Assembly: GCF_023703795.1 (NCBI RefSeq)
Contig: NZ_CP098518.1
Location: 1,798,001 to 1,862,000, forward strand
Direction of reading: 5' to 3'
Origin: Haloplanus sp. HW8-1
GTDB taxonomy: Archaea; Halobacteriota; Halobacteria; Halobacteriales; Haloferacaceae
Length of the DNA stretch: 64,000 nucleotides
Under the pieces are notes generated by a model. It was not told the origin of the DNA, did no database searches, and was given only the letters and a program-made list of their open reading frames with translations. The position numbers and the translations under genes were made by a program. This document shows, piece by piece, positions 9,344 through 18,192 of the stretch (its first letter is position 1; each line of letters begins with the position of its first letter).

Positions 9344-11533
9344 ATGGGCCGACGAAAGAAGATCGTACAAGAATGTGAACGGCTGATGGACAACCCGGAG
9401 AACATCCGGAACATCGCCATCGCCGCTCACGTCGATCACGGCAAGACGACGCTGACGGACAACCTGCTCGCCGGTGCGGGCATGATCTCCCAGGACACCG
9501 CGGGCGAACAGCTCGCGATGGACACGGAGGAAGACGAGCAGGAACGCGGCATCACCATCGACGCCGCGAACGTCTCCATGACCCACGAGTACGAGGGTAA
9601 CAACCACCTGATAAACCTGATCGACACGCCGGGCCACGTCGACTTCGGCGGCGACGTGACCCGTGCGATGCGTGCCGTCGACGGTGCGCTCGTGGTGGTC
9701 GACGCCGTCGAGGGCGCGATGCCCCAGACGGAGACGGTGCTGCGGCAGGCACTCCGCGAGGGTGTCAAGCCGACGCTCTTTATCAACAAGGTCGACCGAC
9801 TCATCTCCGAACTGCAGGAGGGGCCCCAGGAGATGCAGGAACGGCTCCTCGCCGTCATCCACGACGTGAACGAACTCATCCGCGGGATGACCGAGGAGAT
9901 GGACGACATCGACGACGACTGGACGGTCGGCGTCGAGGACGGCACCGTCGGCTTCGGCTCCGCGCTCTACAAGTGGGGCGTCTCGATGCCCTCGATGCAG
10001 CGGACCGGGATGGACTTCGGCGACATCATCGAACTCGAGCGCTCCGACAAGCGCCAGGAACTCCACGAGCGGACGCCCCTGTCCGACGTGGTGCTCGACA
10101 TGGTGTGTGAGCACTTCCCGAATCCTCTGGATGCCCAGCCCCGTCGTATCCCGCGCATCTGGCGTGGCGACTCGGAGTCGGACATCGCGGAGACGATGCG
10201 GCTGGTCGACGAGGACGGCGAACTCGTCCTCATGGTCACGGACATCGGAGTCGACCCCCACGCGGGCGAGATCGCCGCCGGTCGCGTCTTCTCGGGGACC
10301 ATCGAGAAGGGACAGGAACTCTACGTCTCCGGGACCGCCGGGAAAAACCGCATCCAGAGCGTCGGCATCTACATGGGTGGCGAGCGCGAGGAAGTGGAAC
10401 ACGTCCCCGCGGGTAACATCGCCGCGGTCACCGGTCTGAAAGACGCCATCGCCGGCTCCACCGTCTCGAGCGTCGAGATGACGCCATTCGAGTCCATCGA
10501 ACACATCTCCGAGCCGGTCATCACGAAGAGCGTCGAGGCCAAGAACATGGACGACCTGCCGAAGCTCATCGAGACGCTCCAGCAGGTCGCCAAGGAGGAC
10601 CCGACGATCCAGATCGAGATCAACGAGGAGACGGGCGAACACCTCATCTCGGGACAGGGTGAGCTCCACCTCGAAGTCATCGGCCAGCGCATCGAGCGCA
10701 ACCAGGGCATCCCGATCAACACCGGCGAACCGATCGTCGTCTACCGCGAGGCACCACAGGAAGCCTCCCAAGAGGTCGAGGGCGTCTCGCCGAACCGTCA
10801 CAACAAGTTCTACATCACGGTCGAACCCCTCAGCGAGGACATCGTCGAGGAGATCCAGCTGGGGAACGTCTCGATGGACATGCCCGAACTGGAGCGTCGC
10901 GAGGCGCTGCAGGAGGCCGGCATGGGCAAGGACACCTCCCAGAACGTCGAGCACATCCACGGGACGAACATCCTCATCGACGACACGAAGGGGATCCAGC
11001 ACCTCAACGAGACGATGGAACTGGTCGTCGAGGGGCTCGAGGAGGCACTGGACGACGGCCCGCTCGCGGCCGAACCCGTCTCGGGTGCGCTCGTCCGGCT
11101 CCACGACGCGAAGCTCCACGAGGACACTATCCACCGCGGTCCCGCACAGGTCATCCCCGCCGTTCGGGAGGCCGTCCACCGCTCGCTCATCGACGGCGAG
11201 ATCCGGCTGCTCGAACCCATCCAGAACGTCCGCATCGACGTGCCATCCGAACACATGGGTTCGGCGTCCGGCGAGATCCAGGGTCGTCGTGGTCGCGTCG
11301 ACGACATGTACCAAGAGGGTGACCTCATGGTGATCGAGGGGATCGCGCCCGTCGAGGAGATGATCGGCTTCTCCTCGGACATCCGGAGCGCCACCGAGGG
11401 TCGTGCCTCGTGGAACACGGAGAACGCCGGCTTCCGCGTCCTCGCGGACAACCTCCAGCCGGAACTGATCGAGGAGATCCGCAAGCGCAAGGGCATGAAA
11501 CTGGAACTGCCGCCGTCGATCGACTACATCTAA
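9344..11533 (+). CDS. aef2: translation elongation factor aEF-2
   Basis: 729 residues, the normal archaeal EF-2 length. GTPase motifs: [13 protein letters not shown] (G1, about residue 27), a G2 region with [25 protein letters not shown] (G3) and INKVD (G4). Domain IV contains [19 protein letters not shown] near residue 597, whose loop carries the His modified to diphthamide. It catalyses GTP-driven ribosomal translocation. In this window it is separated from rps7 by two genes. Confidence 0.97.
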   Translation: MGRRKKIVQECERLMDNPENIRNIAIAAHVDHGKTTLTDNLLAGAGMISQDTAGEQLAMDTEEDEQERGITIDAANVSMTHEYEGNNHLINLIDTPGHVDFGGDVTRAMRAVDGALVVVDAVEGAMPQTETVLRQALREGVKPTLFINKVDRLISELQEGPQEMQERLLAVIHDVNELIRGMTEEMDDIDDDWTVGVEDGTVGFGSALYKWGVSMPSMQRTGMDFGDIIELERSDKRQELHERTPLSDVVLDMVCEHFPNPLDAQPRRIPRIWRGDSESDIAETMRLVDEDGELVLMVTDIGVDPHAGEIAAGRVFSGTIEKGQELYVSGTAGKNRIQSVGIYMGGEREEVEHVPAGNIAAVTGLKDAIAGSTVSSVEMTPFESIEHISEPVITKSVEAKNMDDLPKLIETLQQVAKEDPTIQIEINEETGEHLISGQGELHLEVIGQRIERNQGIPINTGEPIVVYREAPQEASQEVEGVSPNRHNKFYITVEPLSEDIVEEIQLGNVSMDMPELERREALQEAGMGKDTSQNVEHIHGTNILIDDTKGIQHLNETMELVVEGLEEALDDGPLAAEPVSGALVRLHDAKLHEDTIHRGPAQVIPAVREAVHRSLIDGEIRLLEPIQNVRIDVPSEHMGSASGEIQGRRGRVDDMYQEGDLMVIEGIAPVEEMIGFSSDIRSATEGRASWNTENAGFRVLADNLQPELIEEIRKRKGMKLELPPSIDYI

Positions 11534-11622
11534 CGCGGCGTTCGTCGGCCACCCCTGCGGTCTCTCTCACTTGCGATAACTCGGTGAGCAGTTTCATCAC
11601 TCGGTAGGTTCTGCCTCCGGCA

Positions 11623-12819
11623 ATGGCAGGAGTACTCGCCCGCATCGACCGGACGCTCGTTCGACTGTTCGGACAGGGGCCGGCCGGCGTAGACCGCCGT
11701 CGCGAGCGCCTGGCACGGGTCGGGGCCTGTGCGGTCGTCAGTCTGACCGGCGTTGCGTTGTTCGTGCCGAACATGGCCCCGTTTCTGGTCGGCGTGGGGC
11801 CGGCGGTCGGCACCGCCCTCGCCGTGGTGGGGTCGGTCGTCTGTCTCGGACTGGTGGCCGCGGGCGTGCTGTTGTATCGGAGCGCGTTCTCGACGCCCAA
11901 CGCCGTCCGGATCGCCGTCTGGAACTTCCTCGGTCTCGTGGTACTCGGGATGGTTCTGCTCGCTCACGGTGCTTACCGTGGCACCCTCGGTACCGTTACG
12001 CCGGCCGACGCGCTGGCGGCGGGGAACGTCCTCGCGATCAGCGCCGCCGCCCACGTCATCATCGGCGTCCACGACGCCCGGCGAGTGCGGGCGGAACAAC
12101 TGGCACACGAACGCGAGAAGTTCGCCGTCCTGAGTCGGGTCCTTCGGCACAACCTCCGGAACGACGCCACCGTGCTCATCGGGCAGTCCGAGCGGCTGGC
12201 GGCCCAACTGGATGACCCGTCCCTGGCCGAGGTGGCAGAGACGCTCAGTCGGCGGTCACAGGAGATCGGCAGTCTCGCCGAGAAGACCAAGGCGATGGTG
12301 GCGGCGTTGGATCGCCGGTCGGCACCCAACGAGCGCCTGCACGTCGAGACGGCGGTCACCGAGGCGATCGCGGCGGTCCGGACGGACGGTGACCGTGCGG
12401 TCGACGCCGACGCCGACGTCGATGTTCCGGCCGATCTGTGGATGTGGGCCGACGACGGCGTGGCGACGGCGATCGCCGAACTCGTCGAGAACGCCGTCGA
12501 ACACGGGGGTTCGCGGGTACAAATCACCGCGACGGCTACCGACGGAACGATCCGCATGCGGGTGGCCGACGACGGGACCGGCGTCCCAGCCGACGAACGG
12601 GACGTGGTCACGGGCGAGGCGGAGATCACCCAGCTCAAACACGGGAGTGGTCTGGGGCTGTGGGTCGCGCGCTCGATCGCCGAGTCCGCCGGCGGGCGCT
12701 TGACCTTCGATACCGACGGAGAGTGGACGACGGTCGGCCTCGTCCACCGGCGGGCCGATCCGCCGGCCGAGGCGCCCCCGACGGGGTCCGCCCCCGACCC
12801 GGTCGGGGCGACGGCCTGA
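11623..12819 (+). CDS. membrane-bound sensor histidine kinase
   Basis: 398 residues. The N-terminal third (about residues 25-150) holds four or five hydrophobic segments; no separate extracellular sensor domain is seen. The H box is SRVLRHNLRNDATVLIGQSE near residue 168, the haloarchaeal RHNLRN form. The ATPase domain shows the N box ELVENAVEHGGS, G1 VADDGTGVPADERD and G2 GSGLGLWVARSIAESAGG. No receiver domain or adjacent response regulator is present, so partner and signal are unknown. The start at 11623 gives a short cytoplasmic N terminus. Confidence 0.88.
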   Translation: MAGVLARIDRTLVRLFGQGPAGVDRRRERLARVGACAVVSLTGVALFVPNMAPFLVGVGPAVGTALAVVGSVVCLGLVAAGVLLYRSAFSTPNAVRIAVWNFLGLVVLGMVLLAHGAYRGTLGTVTPADALAAGNVLAISAAAHVIIGVHDARRVRAEQLAHEREKFAVLSRVLRHNLRNDATVLIGQSERLAAQLDDPSLAEVAETLSRRSQEIGSLAEKTKAMVAALDRRSAPNERLHVETAVTEAIAAVRTDGDRAVDADADVDVPADLWMWADDGVATAIAELVENAVEHGGSRVQITATATDGTIRMRVADDGTGVPADERDVVTGEAEITQLKHGSGLGLWVARSIAESAGGRLTFDTDGEWTTVGLVHRRADPPAEAPPTGSAPDPVGATA

Positions 12820-12858
12820 CGGCCATGCCCGCCGACCGGTCGGGGACGACCGATGCAA

Positions 12859-12866
12859 TCATATAC
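12859..12866 (+). promoter_or_regulatory. TATA box preceding the leader ORF and ACT/hom genes
   Basis: TCATATAC, centred about 26 bases upstream of an ATG at 12888, the right distance for a leaderless haloarchaeal transcript starting at that ATG. A second AT-rich patch (ACAATTATTG, 12963-12972) lies about 40 bases before the ACT gene and could be an alternative promoter. Confidence 0.5.
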
Positions 12867-12887
12867 CCTCTTGGCACAGTGTATACC

Positions 12888-13007
12888 ATGCCTCGCGGCA
12901 CGACTACCGGCAGTCGACGTGTCGGCACGGAGCTACCCCGCGGCCCTTCCCCGTCGCCGATGACAATTATTGCGTCGACGGGTCGTGCCGCGGGGGTGAC
13001 GGCCTGA
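12888..13007 (+). CDS. possible 39-residue Thr-rich leader ORF
   Basis: An ATG lying one promoter distance from a TATA box opens a 39-codon frame whose stop directly abuts the ACT gene (TGAATG). The product contains 7 threonines, including a GTTTG run near its start and MTIIAST near its end. The genes that follow form the homoserine/threonine branch. Layout and content resemble bacterial thr leader peptides, but no attenuator hairpins were found and leader-peptide control is not established for this pathway in archaea. It could also be chance coding in a 5' leader. Confidence 0.35.
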   Translation: MPRGTTTGSRRVGTELPRGPSPSPMTIIASTGRAAGVTA

Positions 13008-13589
13008 ATGGCGGACGAGGTCGTCACCACCGACGACGCGGACAGCACGGACGAGGAGTGCACCGACGGCGGCGAGCGCCCCCAGACCCATACGATCCGG
13101 CTGGAACTCGTCGACAAGCCCGGCGAACTGCTGTCGGCGCTCCGGCCGATCGCCGAGAACGGCGGGAACCTCCTCTCGATCTTCCACGAACGCGGCAACC
13201 TCACCCCGCGCGGTCACATCCCCGTCGAGGTCGACGTGGAGTGCCCGCCGGACAGATTCGAGACCATCGTCGCGGCCCTGCGTGAGGAGGGCGTCAACGT
13301 GATTCAGGCTGGCGCCGAGCGCTACGGCGAACAGTTGACGCTGCTGCTGGTCGGGGACCTCGTCGACACCGACCTCTCGGATACGCTCCAGCGCATCGAG
13401 TCGAGCACGGACGCGTCGATCGCGGATCTGTCGCTCTCCTCGCCCGAGGGCCGTGGTGACGCCTCCAGCGCCCGACTGCGGATGGCGACCCGGACCGGCC
13501 GGTCGGACGAGGTGTTCGATCACGTCCGGAAGATCGCCGACGAGAAGGATCTCGACGTGATCGAGCCGCTCGTGGAGGTGGCGGAATGA
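13008..13589 (+). CDS. ACT-domain amino-acid-binding protein
   Basis: 193 residues. An ACT fold (about residues 25-100) begins with TIRLELVDKPGELLSALRPI and continues with GGNLLSIFHERG, the pattern of amino-acid-sensing ACT domains. A second half covers residues 105-190. The stop overlaps the start of homoserine dehydrogenase (GGAATGAG), so the two are translationally coupled. The likely role is an allosteric effector subunit for that enzyme, replacing the C-terminal ACT domain of longer homoserine dehydrogenases; this role is inferred from context. Confidence 0.82.
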   Translation: MADEVVTTDDADSTDEECTDGGERPQTHTIRLELVDKPGELLSALRPIAENGGNLLSIFHERGNLTPRGHIPVEVDVECPPDRFETIVAALREEGVNVIQAGAERYGEQLTLLLVGDLVDTDLSDTLQRIESSTDASIADLSLSSPEGRGDASSARLRMATRTGRSDEVFDHVRKIADEKDLDVIEPLVEVAE

Positions 13590-14539
13590 GCCTTCGCCTC
13601 GCGGTGATCGGCAGCGGGGCCGTCGGCCGGTCGGTCGTCGAACTCGCCCCGGAGTACGGCCACCGCGTGACGGCCCTGGCGGACTCCCGTTCGTCGGCGA
13701 TCGACCCCGACGGTCTGGACCCCGCGGCGGTCTTCGAACGGAAGGAACGCGAGGGGACGGTCGGCTCGGACGATCCGGACGACGCGCTCGCCGCGGACTA
13801 CGACGTGCTTGTCGAGGCCACGCCGACGACCCTCGGCGACGCCGAACCCGGCTTCTCGCACGTGCGGGCGGCCCTGGAACGCGACCGGCACGCCGTCCTG
13901 GCGAACAAGGGGCCCGTGGCCGAGCGGTACGCGGACCTGATGGCGCTCGAAGCCGAGAGCGCGGGGACGGTCCAGTTCGAGGCGGCCGTCGGCGGCGCCA
14001 TCCCCATCCTCTCGACCATCGCGGACTTCGGCCCCGGCCAGATCACGGCCGCCCGCGGCGTCCTCAACGGCACCGCGAACTTCGTCCTCTCGCGGATGGC
14101 CGCCGAGGGACTGGGGTACGAACACGTACTGGCGGAGGCACAGGACCTCGGCGTCGCCGAGGCCGATCCCGCCTTCGACGTGGACGGTACGGACGCGGCC
14201 CTGAAGTTCGTCATCCTGGCGAACGTCCTCGGAGACGGTAACCAGGTGTACAGCCTCGACGACGCGACCGTCGACGGCATTCGGTCGATCCCGGCGAGCG
14301 CGCTCGATCTGGCGGCGGAGGACGGCCGGACGGTTCGGCTGATCGGCGAGGCGACGGCCGACGGCGTCCGCGTGGGGCCGCGTCTCGTCCCCCAACACGA
14401 CGCGCTGGCCGTCTCGGGCACGCGTAACATCGTGCAGTTCGAGACGGTCAACGCCGGCCAACTCCACCTCAGCGGGCGCGGCGCCGGCGGCCCGGAGACG
14501 GCGACGGCCATCCTCTCCGACGTGGGCCGACTGGAGTGA
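13586..14539 (+). CDS. hom: homoserine dehydrogenase
   Basis: 317 residues, the short form without a C-terminal ACT domain. The Rossmann motif AVIGSGAVGRSVVELA opens the protein. The catalytic domain has ANKGPVAERYADL near residue 108, FEAAVGGAIPILSTI near residue 130 and GVLNGTANFVLSRM near residue 158, all family signatures. It reduces aspartate semialdehyde to homoserine in threonine/methionine synthesis. It overlaps the ACT gene by 4 bases, consistent with regulation by that partner. Confidence 0.92.
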   Translation: MSLRLAVIGSGAVGRSVVELAPEYGHRVTALADSRSSAIDPDGLDPAAVFERKEREGTVGSDDPDDALAADYDVLVEATPTTLGDAEPGFSHVRAALERDRHAVLANKGPVAERYADLMALEAESAGTVQFEAAVGGAIPILSTIADFGPGQITAARGVLNGTANFVLSRMAAEGLGYEHVLAEAQDLGVAEADPAFDVDGTDAALKFVILANVLGDGNQVYSLDDATVDGIRSIPASALDLAAEDGRTVRLIGEATADGVRVGPRLVPQHDALAVSGTRNIVQFETVNAGQLHLSGRGAGGPETATAILSDVGRLE

Positions 14540-14656
14540 TCTGACGCCCACGCCGGCCGGCACCGTCTCGGCATCCGCGCTGCCGCGCCGTCGTGCGGTA
14601 TGGTGTCACGAACCGCAAGACGGCGTCGGGAGCTTCTGTGATGCGTATCGAAATGG

Positions 14657-14663
14657 TTTTAGG
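14657..14663 (+). promoter_or_regulatory. probable TATA element of tef1a
   Basis: TTTTAGG in an otherwise GC-rich intergenic stretch, about 55 bases upstream of the tef1a ATG. It would give a 5' leader of roughly 30 bases. Confidence 0.35.
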
Positions 14664-14714
14664 TCATTCGGGCAAAATAGTCGTCACCAAGCGCCTTAGC
14701 GCGTGATTCCCACC

Positions 14715-15980
14715 ATGAGTGACAAACCGCACCAGAACTTGGCCATCATCGGCCACGTCGACCACGGCAAGAGCACGCTCGTCGGCCGACTCCTGTTCGA
14801 GACAGGGTCGGTCCCCGAGCACGTAATCGAGCAGTACCGAGAGGAAGCCGAAGAGAAGGGCAAGGGCGGCTTCGAGTTCGCCTACGTCATGGACAACCTC
14901 GCCGAGGAGCGAGAGCGTGGTGTCACCATCGACATCGCCCACCAGGAGTTCGACACGGACGAGTACTTCTTCACCATCGTCGACTGTCCGGGTCACCGTG
15001 ACTTCGTGAAGAACATGATCACGGGGGCCTCCCAGGCCGACAACGCGGTGCTCGTCGTCGCGGCCGACGACGGTGTCGCGCCCCAGACCCGCGAGCACGT
15101 CTTCCTGGCCCGCACGCTCGGGATCAACGAACTGATCATCGGCGTGAACAAGATGGACATCGTCGACTACTCCGAGGACACCTACAAAGAAGTCGTCGAC
15201 GAGGTCAAGCAGCTCCTCAAGCAGGTCCGCTTCGGTACGGAGGACGCCTCCTTCATCCCGATTTCGGCCTTCGAGGGCGACAACGTCTCCGAGCATTCCG
15301 ACAACATGGGCTGGTTCGACGGCCCGACGCTGCTCGAAGCCCTGAACGATCTGCCGGCCACGGAGCCGCCGACGGACGCGCCGCTCCGCCTGCCGATTCA
15401 GGACGTTTATACCATCTCCGGCATCGGGACGGTCCCGGTCGGCCGCGTCGAGACGGGTATCATGAACACCGGCGACAACGTCAGCTTCCAGCCCTCGGAC
15501 GTCGGTGGCGAGGTCAAGACCATCGAGATGCACCACGAAGAGGTGCCCGAAGCGGGCCCCGGCGACAACGTCGGGTTCAACGTCCGCGGCATCGGTAAGG
15601 ACGACATCCGCCGTGGCGACGTCTGTGGCCCGGCCGACGACCCGCCGTCGGTCGCCGAGACGTTCCAAGCGCAGGTCGTCGTCATGCAGCACCCCTCCGT
15701 GATCACCGCGGGTTACACGCCGGTCTTCCACGCCCACACGGCGCAGGTCGCGTGTACCATCGAATCCATCGACCAGAAGCTCGACCCCGCCAGCGGGGAA
15801 GTCGCCGAGGAGAACCCGGACTTCATCAAGTCCGGCGACGCCGCCGTCGTGACGGTTCGACCGCAAAAGCCCCTCAGCATCGAGCCGTCGTCCGAGATCC
15901 CGGAACTCGGGAGCTTCGCCATCCGCGACATGGGTCAGACCATCGCGGCCGGCAAAGTGCTCTCGGTCAACGAGCGATAG
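14715..15980 (+). CDS. tef1a: translation elongation factor aEF-1 alpha
   Basis: 421 residues from the ATG at 14715 ([20 protein letters not shown]); an in-frame GTG four codons upstream is rejected because family members start at MSDKPH. G motifs: [23 protein letters not shown] and GVNKMD. Domains II and III follow with [15 protein letters not shown] and [20 protein letters not shown]. It delivers aminoacyl-tRNA to the ribosome. uS10 starts directly after its stop, the conserved archaeal pairing. Confidence 0.97.
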   Translation: MSDKPHQNLAIIGHVDHGKSTLVGRLLFETGSVPEHVIEQYREEAEEKGKGGFEFAYVMDNLAEERERGVTIDIAHQEFDTDEYFFTIVDCPGHRDFVKNMITGASQADNAVLVVAADDGVAPQTREHVFLARTLGINELIIGVNKMDIVDYSEDTYKEVVDEVKQLLKQVRFGTEDASFIPISAFEGDNVSEHSDNMGWFDGPTLLEALNDLPATEPPTDAPLRLPIQDVYTISGIGTVPVGRVETGIMNTGDNVSFQPSDVGGEVKTIEMHHEEVPEAGPGDNVGFNVRGIGKDDIRRGDVCGPADDPPSVAETFQAQVVVMQHPSVITAGYTPVFHAHTAQVACTIESIDQKLDPASGEVAEENPDFIKSGDAAVVTVRPQKPLSIEPSSEIPELGSFAIRDMGQTIAAGKVLSVNER

Positions 15981-16289
15981 ATGCAGCAGGCACGCGTTCG
16001 CCTGGCTGGTACGAGCCCCGAGGACCTCGACGGCATCTGCGACGAAGTCCGCGAGATCGCGAGCAAGACGGGCGTCAACCTCAGCGGGCCGATCCCGCTG
16101 CCCACGAAGACGCTGGAAGTCCCGTCCCGGAAGTCCCCCGACGGCGAGGGGACCGCCACCTGGGAGCACTGGGAGATGCGCGTCCACAAGCGACTGATCG
16201 ACATCGACGCGGACGAACGCGCACTGCGTCAGCTCATGCGCATTCAGGTGCCGAACGACGTCAGCATCGAGATCGTCCTCGAAGACTGA
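15981..16289 (+). CDS. rps10: 30S ribosomal protein uS10
   Basis: 102 residues, full archaeal length. It begins [20 protein letters not shown] and contains [20 protein letters not shown], the ribosome-binding loop region of S10 (eukaryotic S20). The ATG directly follows the tef1a stop (TAGATG), so the two are co-transcribed. The tRNA-Ala gene follows 87 bases downstream. Confidence 0.96.
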   Translation: MQQARVRLAGTSPEDLDGICDEVREIASKTGVNLSGPIPLPTKTLEVPSRKSPDGEGTATWEHWEMRVHKRLIDIDADERALRQLMRIQVPNDVSIEIVLED

Positions 16290-16376
16290 CCACACGGCGC
16301 TAAGGCGCTTTACCGCCGCCGCTTTTCGGTGACGAACAGAAGCTTACAAGTACGCCCGACGGCTGAGTTAGGTTGC

Positions 16377-16448
16377 GGGCTCGTAGATCAGTGGCAGATC
16401 GCTTCCTTCGCAAGGAAGAGGCCCCGGGTTCAAATCCCGGCGAGTCCA
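16377..16448 (+). tRNA. tRNA-Ala (anticodon CGC)
   Basis: A complete 71-nt cloverleaf plus discriminator A. The acceptor stem pairs GGGCTCG with CGAGTCC; the anticodon arm is CTTCC-TTCGCAA-GGAAG, giving anticodon CGC (Ala codon GCG); the T arm is CCGGG-TTCAAAT-CCCGG. There is no intron, and CCA is not encoded. Its 3' end is the attachment site of the adjacent provirus, and integration leaves the gene intact. Confidence 0.95.
16436..16448 (+). repeat. attL core within the tRNA-Ala 3' end
   Basis: CCCGGCGAGTCCA, the 3' T-arm strand and acceptor 3' strand of the tRNA. It recurs exactly at 38151-38163, just downstream of a tyrosine integrase gene. The arrangement is typical for integrative elements that target tRNA genes. 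Confidence 0.75.
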
Positions 16449-16624
16449 TCAAAATTTTACTCGGTCGCTAAGGAAACGAAAGCGGCGCGTCTCGGCCTCT
16501 CTCCGTCGATCACGTTTCGACTTTATCACCGTTCGAGACTCCCCGAAAAACGATTCCACCGCGAGGAGTTGTGCGCCTCGACGCAGTCGGGTCATCGACG
16601 GAAGGAAATCGAGGGGTGGTCGGC
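16449..16624. other. provirus left-end intergenic region
   Basis: No gene is supported in these 176 bases. They are AT-richer than the flanks (TCAAAATTTTACTC directly after the tRNA, which may end its transcript). The last 30 bases resemble the sequence an equal distance after attR. Confidence 0.4.
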
Positions 16625-16732
16625 GTGAGGCGGTACTGTCCGACCTGCGGAACGCGTCTCGTCACGACTACCTCCCGCGGTGGTCTCACCCGCCGCGTCT
16701 GTCCGGAGTGTAACGGAGGCGTTCAGCGGTGA
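16625..16732 (+). CDS. 35-residue zinc-ribbon-like mini-protein
   Basis: A GTG-initiated ORF with two CxxC pairs: YCPTCG near residue 5 and VCPECN near residue 26, separated by a basic, Thr-rich stretch. Two such knuckles 20 residues apart can bind one zinc. The stop overlaps the GTG of the next gene, so it is probably the first gene of a left-end early operon. Tiny CxxC proteins are common in haloviruses and often regulatory, but no specific role is shown. Confidence 0.6.
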   Translation: MRRYCPTCGTRLVTTTSRGGLTRRVCPECNGGVQR

Positions 16733-17088
16733 GCACCGAGCCGATCGGCGGCTACCCCGACCTCGATCTGCCCGACGGGTTCGGCGACTCGACGAGCTGG
16801 CAGCGAGCCAGGAACGAGGAGACGGAGATCGAGCCGATCAACCGCGCGGAGTGGATGGTCCGCGTCGGCGACGGTGACCGGCACCGGGTCGTCTTCGGCA
16901 CCCGCTCGGGAACGCCCGTCGGCGAGTGCCCGTGCAAGGGCTACACCCATCACGACTGGTGCGCCCACGTCGCCGCCATGCTACTGGCCTACGTCCGCGA
17001 GGAGATCGTCGTCGCCGATCTCGACGCCGATCCCGACGAGGAACTCGCGATGCTGTGGCGCCAGTACCGGCAGGGAGGTGAGGCGTGA
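16729..17088 (+). CDS. SWIM zinc-finger protein
   Basis: 119 residues from a GTG overlapping the previous stop. The segment GECPCKGYTHHDWCAHVAAM near residue 65 has the CxC...CxH layout of SWIM zinc fingers, which bind nucleic acid or protein partners. A short acidic helical tail follows. The stop overlaps the next start (GTGATG). As part of a provirus early cluster it is probably regulatory; the target is unknown. Confidence 0.7.
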   Translation: MSTEPIGGYPDLDLPDGFGDSTSWQRARNEETEIEPINRAEWMVRVGDGDRHRVVFGTRSGTPVGECPCKGYTHHDWCAHVAAMLLAYVREEIVVADLDADPDEELAMLWRQYRQGGEA

Positions 17089-17333
17089 TGCACTACCTCG
17101 ACGTCATGGAGCGCGCCGATCGCGCGATCCACGCGGTCGCCCAGACCCACCTCTCGGAGTTCGTCGGCGACGTCGACCTGTACCCCTCGGTCGGCGAGGG
17201 TGACGGGTCGAGCGCACACGCCCCCGCACGCGAGTCCGCTCCGCACACCTCCCCTCCCCCCTTGCATACGGACTCCGAATCACCGCGCCGTCTGGGTATT
17301 CACGGCGTATGCACTTCGGGGGTGAGTGAATAA
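17088..17333 (+). CDS. small provirus protein of unknown function
   Basis: 81 residues from the ATG that follows the SWIM gene. The first 35 residues (HYLDVMERADRAIHAVAQTH and so on) look like a real helical protein. The rest is low-complexity Pro/Ser/His-rich and runs into the promoter/operator of the next gene, so the functional ORF may have lost its original end. No family was recognised. Confidence 0.45.
   Translation: MHYLDVMERADRAIHAVAQTHLSEFVGDVDLYPSVGEGDGSSAHAPARESAPHTSPPPLHTDSESPRRLGIHGVCTSGVSE
17263..17313. promoter_or_regulatory. 8-bp inverted repeat upstream of the RHH gene
   Basis: TGCATACG at 17263-17270 is matched by CGTATGCA at 17306-17313, 22 bases before the start of the ribbon-helix-helix gene. 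The position suggests an operator, possibly for autoregulation. A hairpin in the leader is also possible. Confidence 0.4.
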
Positions 17334-17334
17334 G

Positions 17335-17748
17335 ATGCCCCGGATGGACCACAACCCGAAGAGCCGAGTCTCCTTCGGGTGCCCCGAGGATGTCCTCGAC
17401 GAATTCGACGACCTCTGTGACGACGAGGGTGTGAGCCGGAGCGAGCGCCTGCGTGTGCTCGTCAAACAGGACGTGGCCCGGCACTCCGACGACGACCAGG
17501 AGAGCATGGCGCTTCCCGCAGAGGACCGTCTCGCGGACGCCTACCTGACGCTGCTCGACGCCGCCGAGCCGATCAACGACGCCGGCCTTCGCGTCTCACG
17601 GGAGGAAGCCATGAACCGCCTCTACACGAACGACACGCCGAAGAGCGCGGTGATGGACTCGCTCATTCGGCCGCTGAAGAAACAGGGTTTCGTGAACGTC
17701 GATCCGAGTATGTCACGGGTCTGGATCGTCGTCCGACCGCCTGAGTAG
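17335..17748 (+). CDS. ribbon-helix-helix DNA-binding protein
   Basis: 137 residues from the ATG at 17335. Residues 9-50 (SRVSFGCPEDVLDEFDDLCD then GVSRSERLRVLVKQDV) have the strand-helix-helix layout of CopG/MetJ-type RHH repressors. The C-terminal part (about residues 60-137), with SREEAMNRLYTND and IRPLKKQGFVNVD, looks like a winged-helix or dimerisation domain. It is the last rightward gene before the leftward structural operon and could control the left end. Confidence 0.65.
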   Translation: MPRMDHNPKSRVSFGCPEDVLDEFDDLCDDEGVSRSERLRVLVKQDVARHSDDDQESMALPAEDRLADAYLTLLDAAEPINDAGLRVSREEAMNRLYTNDTPKSAVMDSLIRPLKKQGFVNVDPSMSRVWIVVRPPE

Positions 17749-17761
17749 CGGCCACCCGACT

Positions 17762-17935
17762 CTATTTTTCGAGATCGTCGACGAGATCGTCCGCGACCGT
17801 GTCCGATCGGAGTACTTCGCCACCATCGGGATCGTCGAGGACGACCGCGCCCGATTCGTAGCGCCGTCGGAGGATCGGATCGGGCCACCGGTAGTGTTCA
17901 GGCATCCGCTCCCACTCGCGAGGGAGCTTAGCCAT
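17762..17935 (-). CDS. 57-residue acidic provirus protein
   Basis: The frame encodes MAKLPREWERMPEHYRWPDP at the start and an acidic C terminus ending DDLVDDLEK. The ATG overlaps the stop of the upstream gene, as throughout this operon, which supports translation. It is the last gene of the leftward operon and its stop lies 13 bases from that of the convergent RHH gene. No family or membrane segment was recognised. Confidence 0.55.
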   Translation of the reverse strand: MAKLPREWERMPEHYRWPDPILRRRYESGAVVLDDPDGGEVLRSDTVADDLVDDLEK

Positions 17936-18182
17936 CGTCGCCCTCCCGTTTGTAGATCACTTCGGGTTTGAGCATCTCGACGGCTCGCTCGTCGACGTCG
18001 AGTTCGTGCGCGAGGCGGTCGTCGTCGACGTCTTCACGACCCTGTGCGAGGGCGACCACGCCGGCCGCGACCAGTTGCACTCGCGGGCGGAGTCGGAAGA
18101 CGAGCATCGCGAGCACCAAGACGAACGTCGCCGCGTCGATGGGTGAGCCGATCGCTCCGATGTCCATGAAGGCGGGGATCAT
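17928..18182 (-). CDS. small membrane protein of the provirus structural operon
   Basis: 84 residues. A hydrophobic segment of about 20 residues (DAATFVLVLAMLVFRLRPRV onward, residues 16-45) is followed by a charged tail predicted to be helical. The acidic end overlaps the next gene. Small membrane proteins at the ends of halovirus structural operons are often virion or vertex components, but nothing more specific can be said. Confidence 0.6.
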   Translation of the reverse strand: MIPAFMDIGAIGSPIDAATFVLVLAMLVFRLRPRVQLVAAGVVALAQGREDVDDDRLAHELDVDERAVEMLKPEVIYKREGDDG

Positions 18183-18192
18183 CTCGTGGCGG

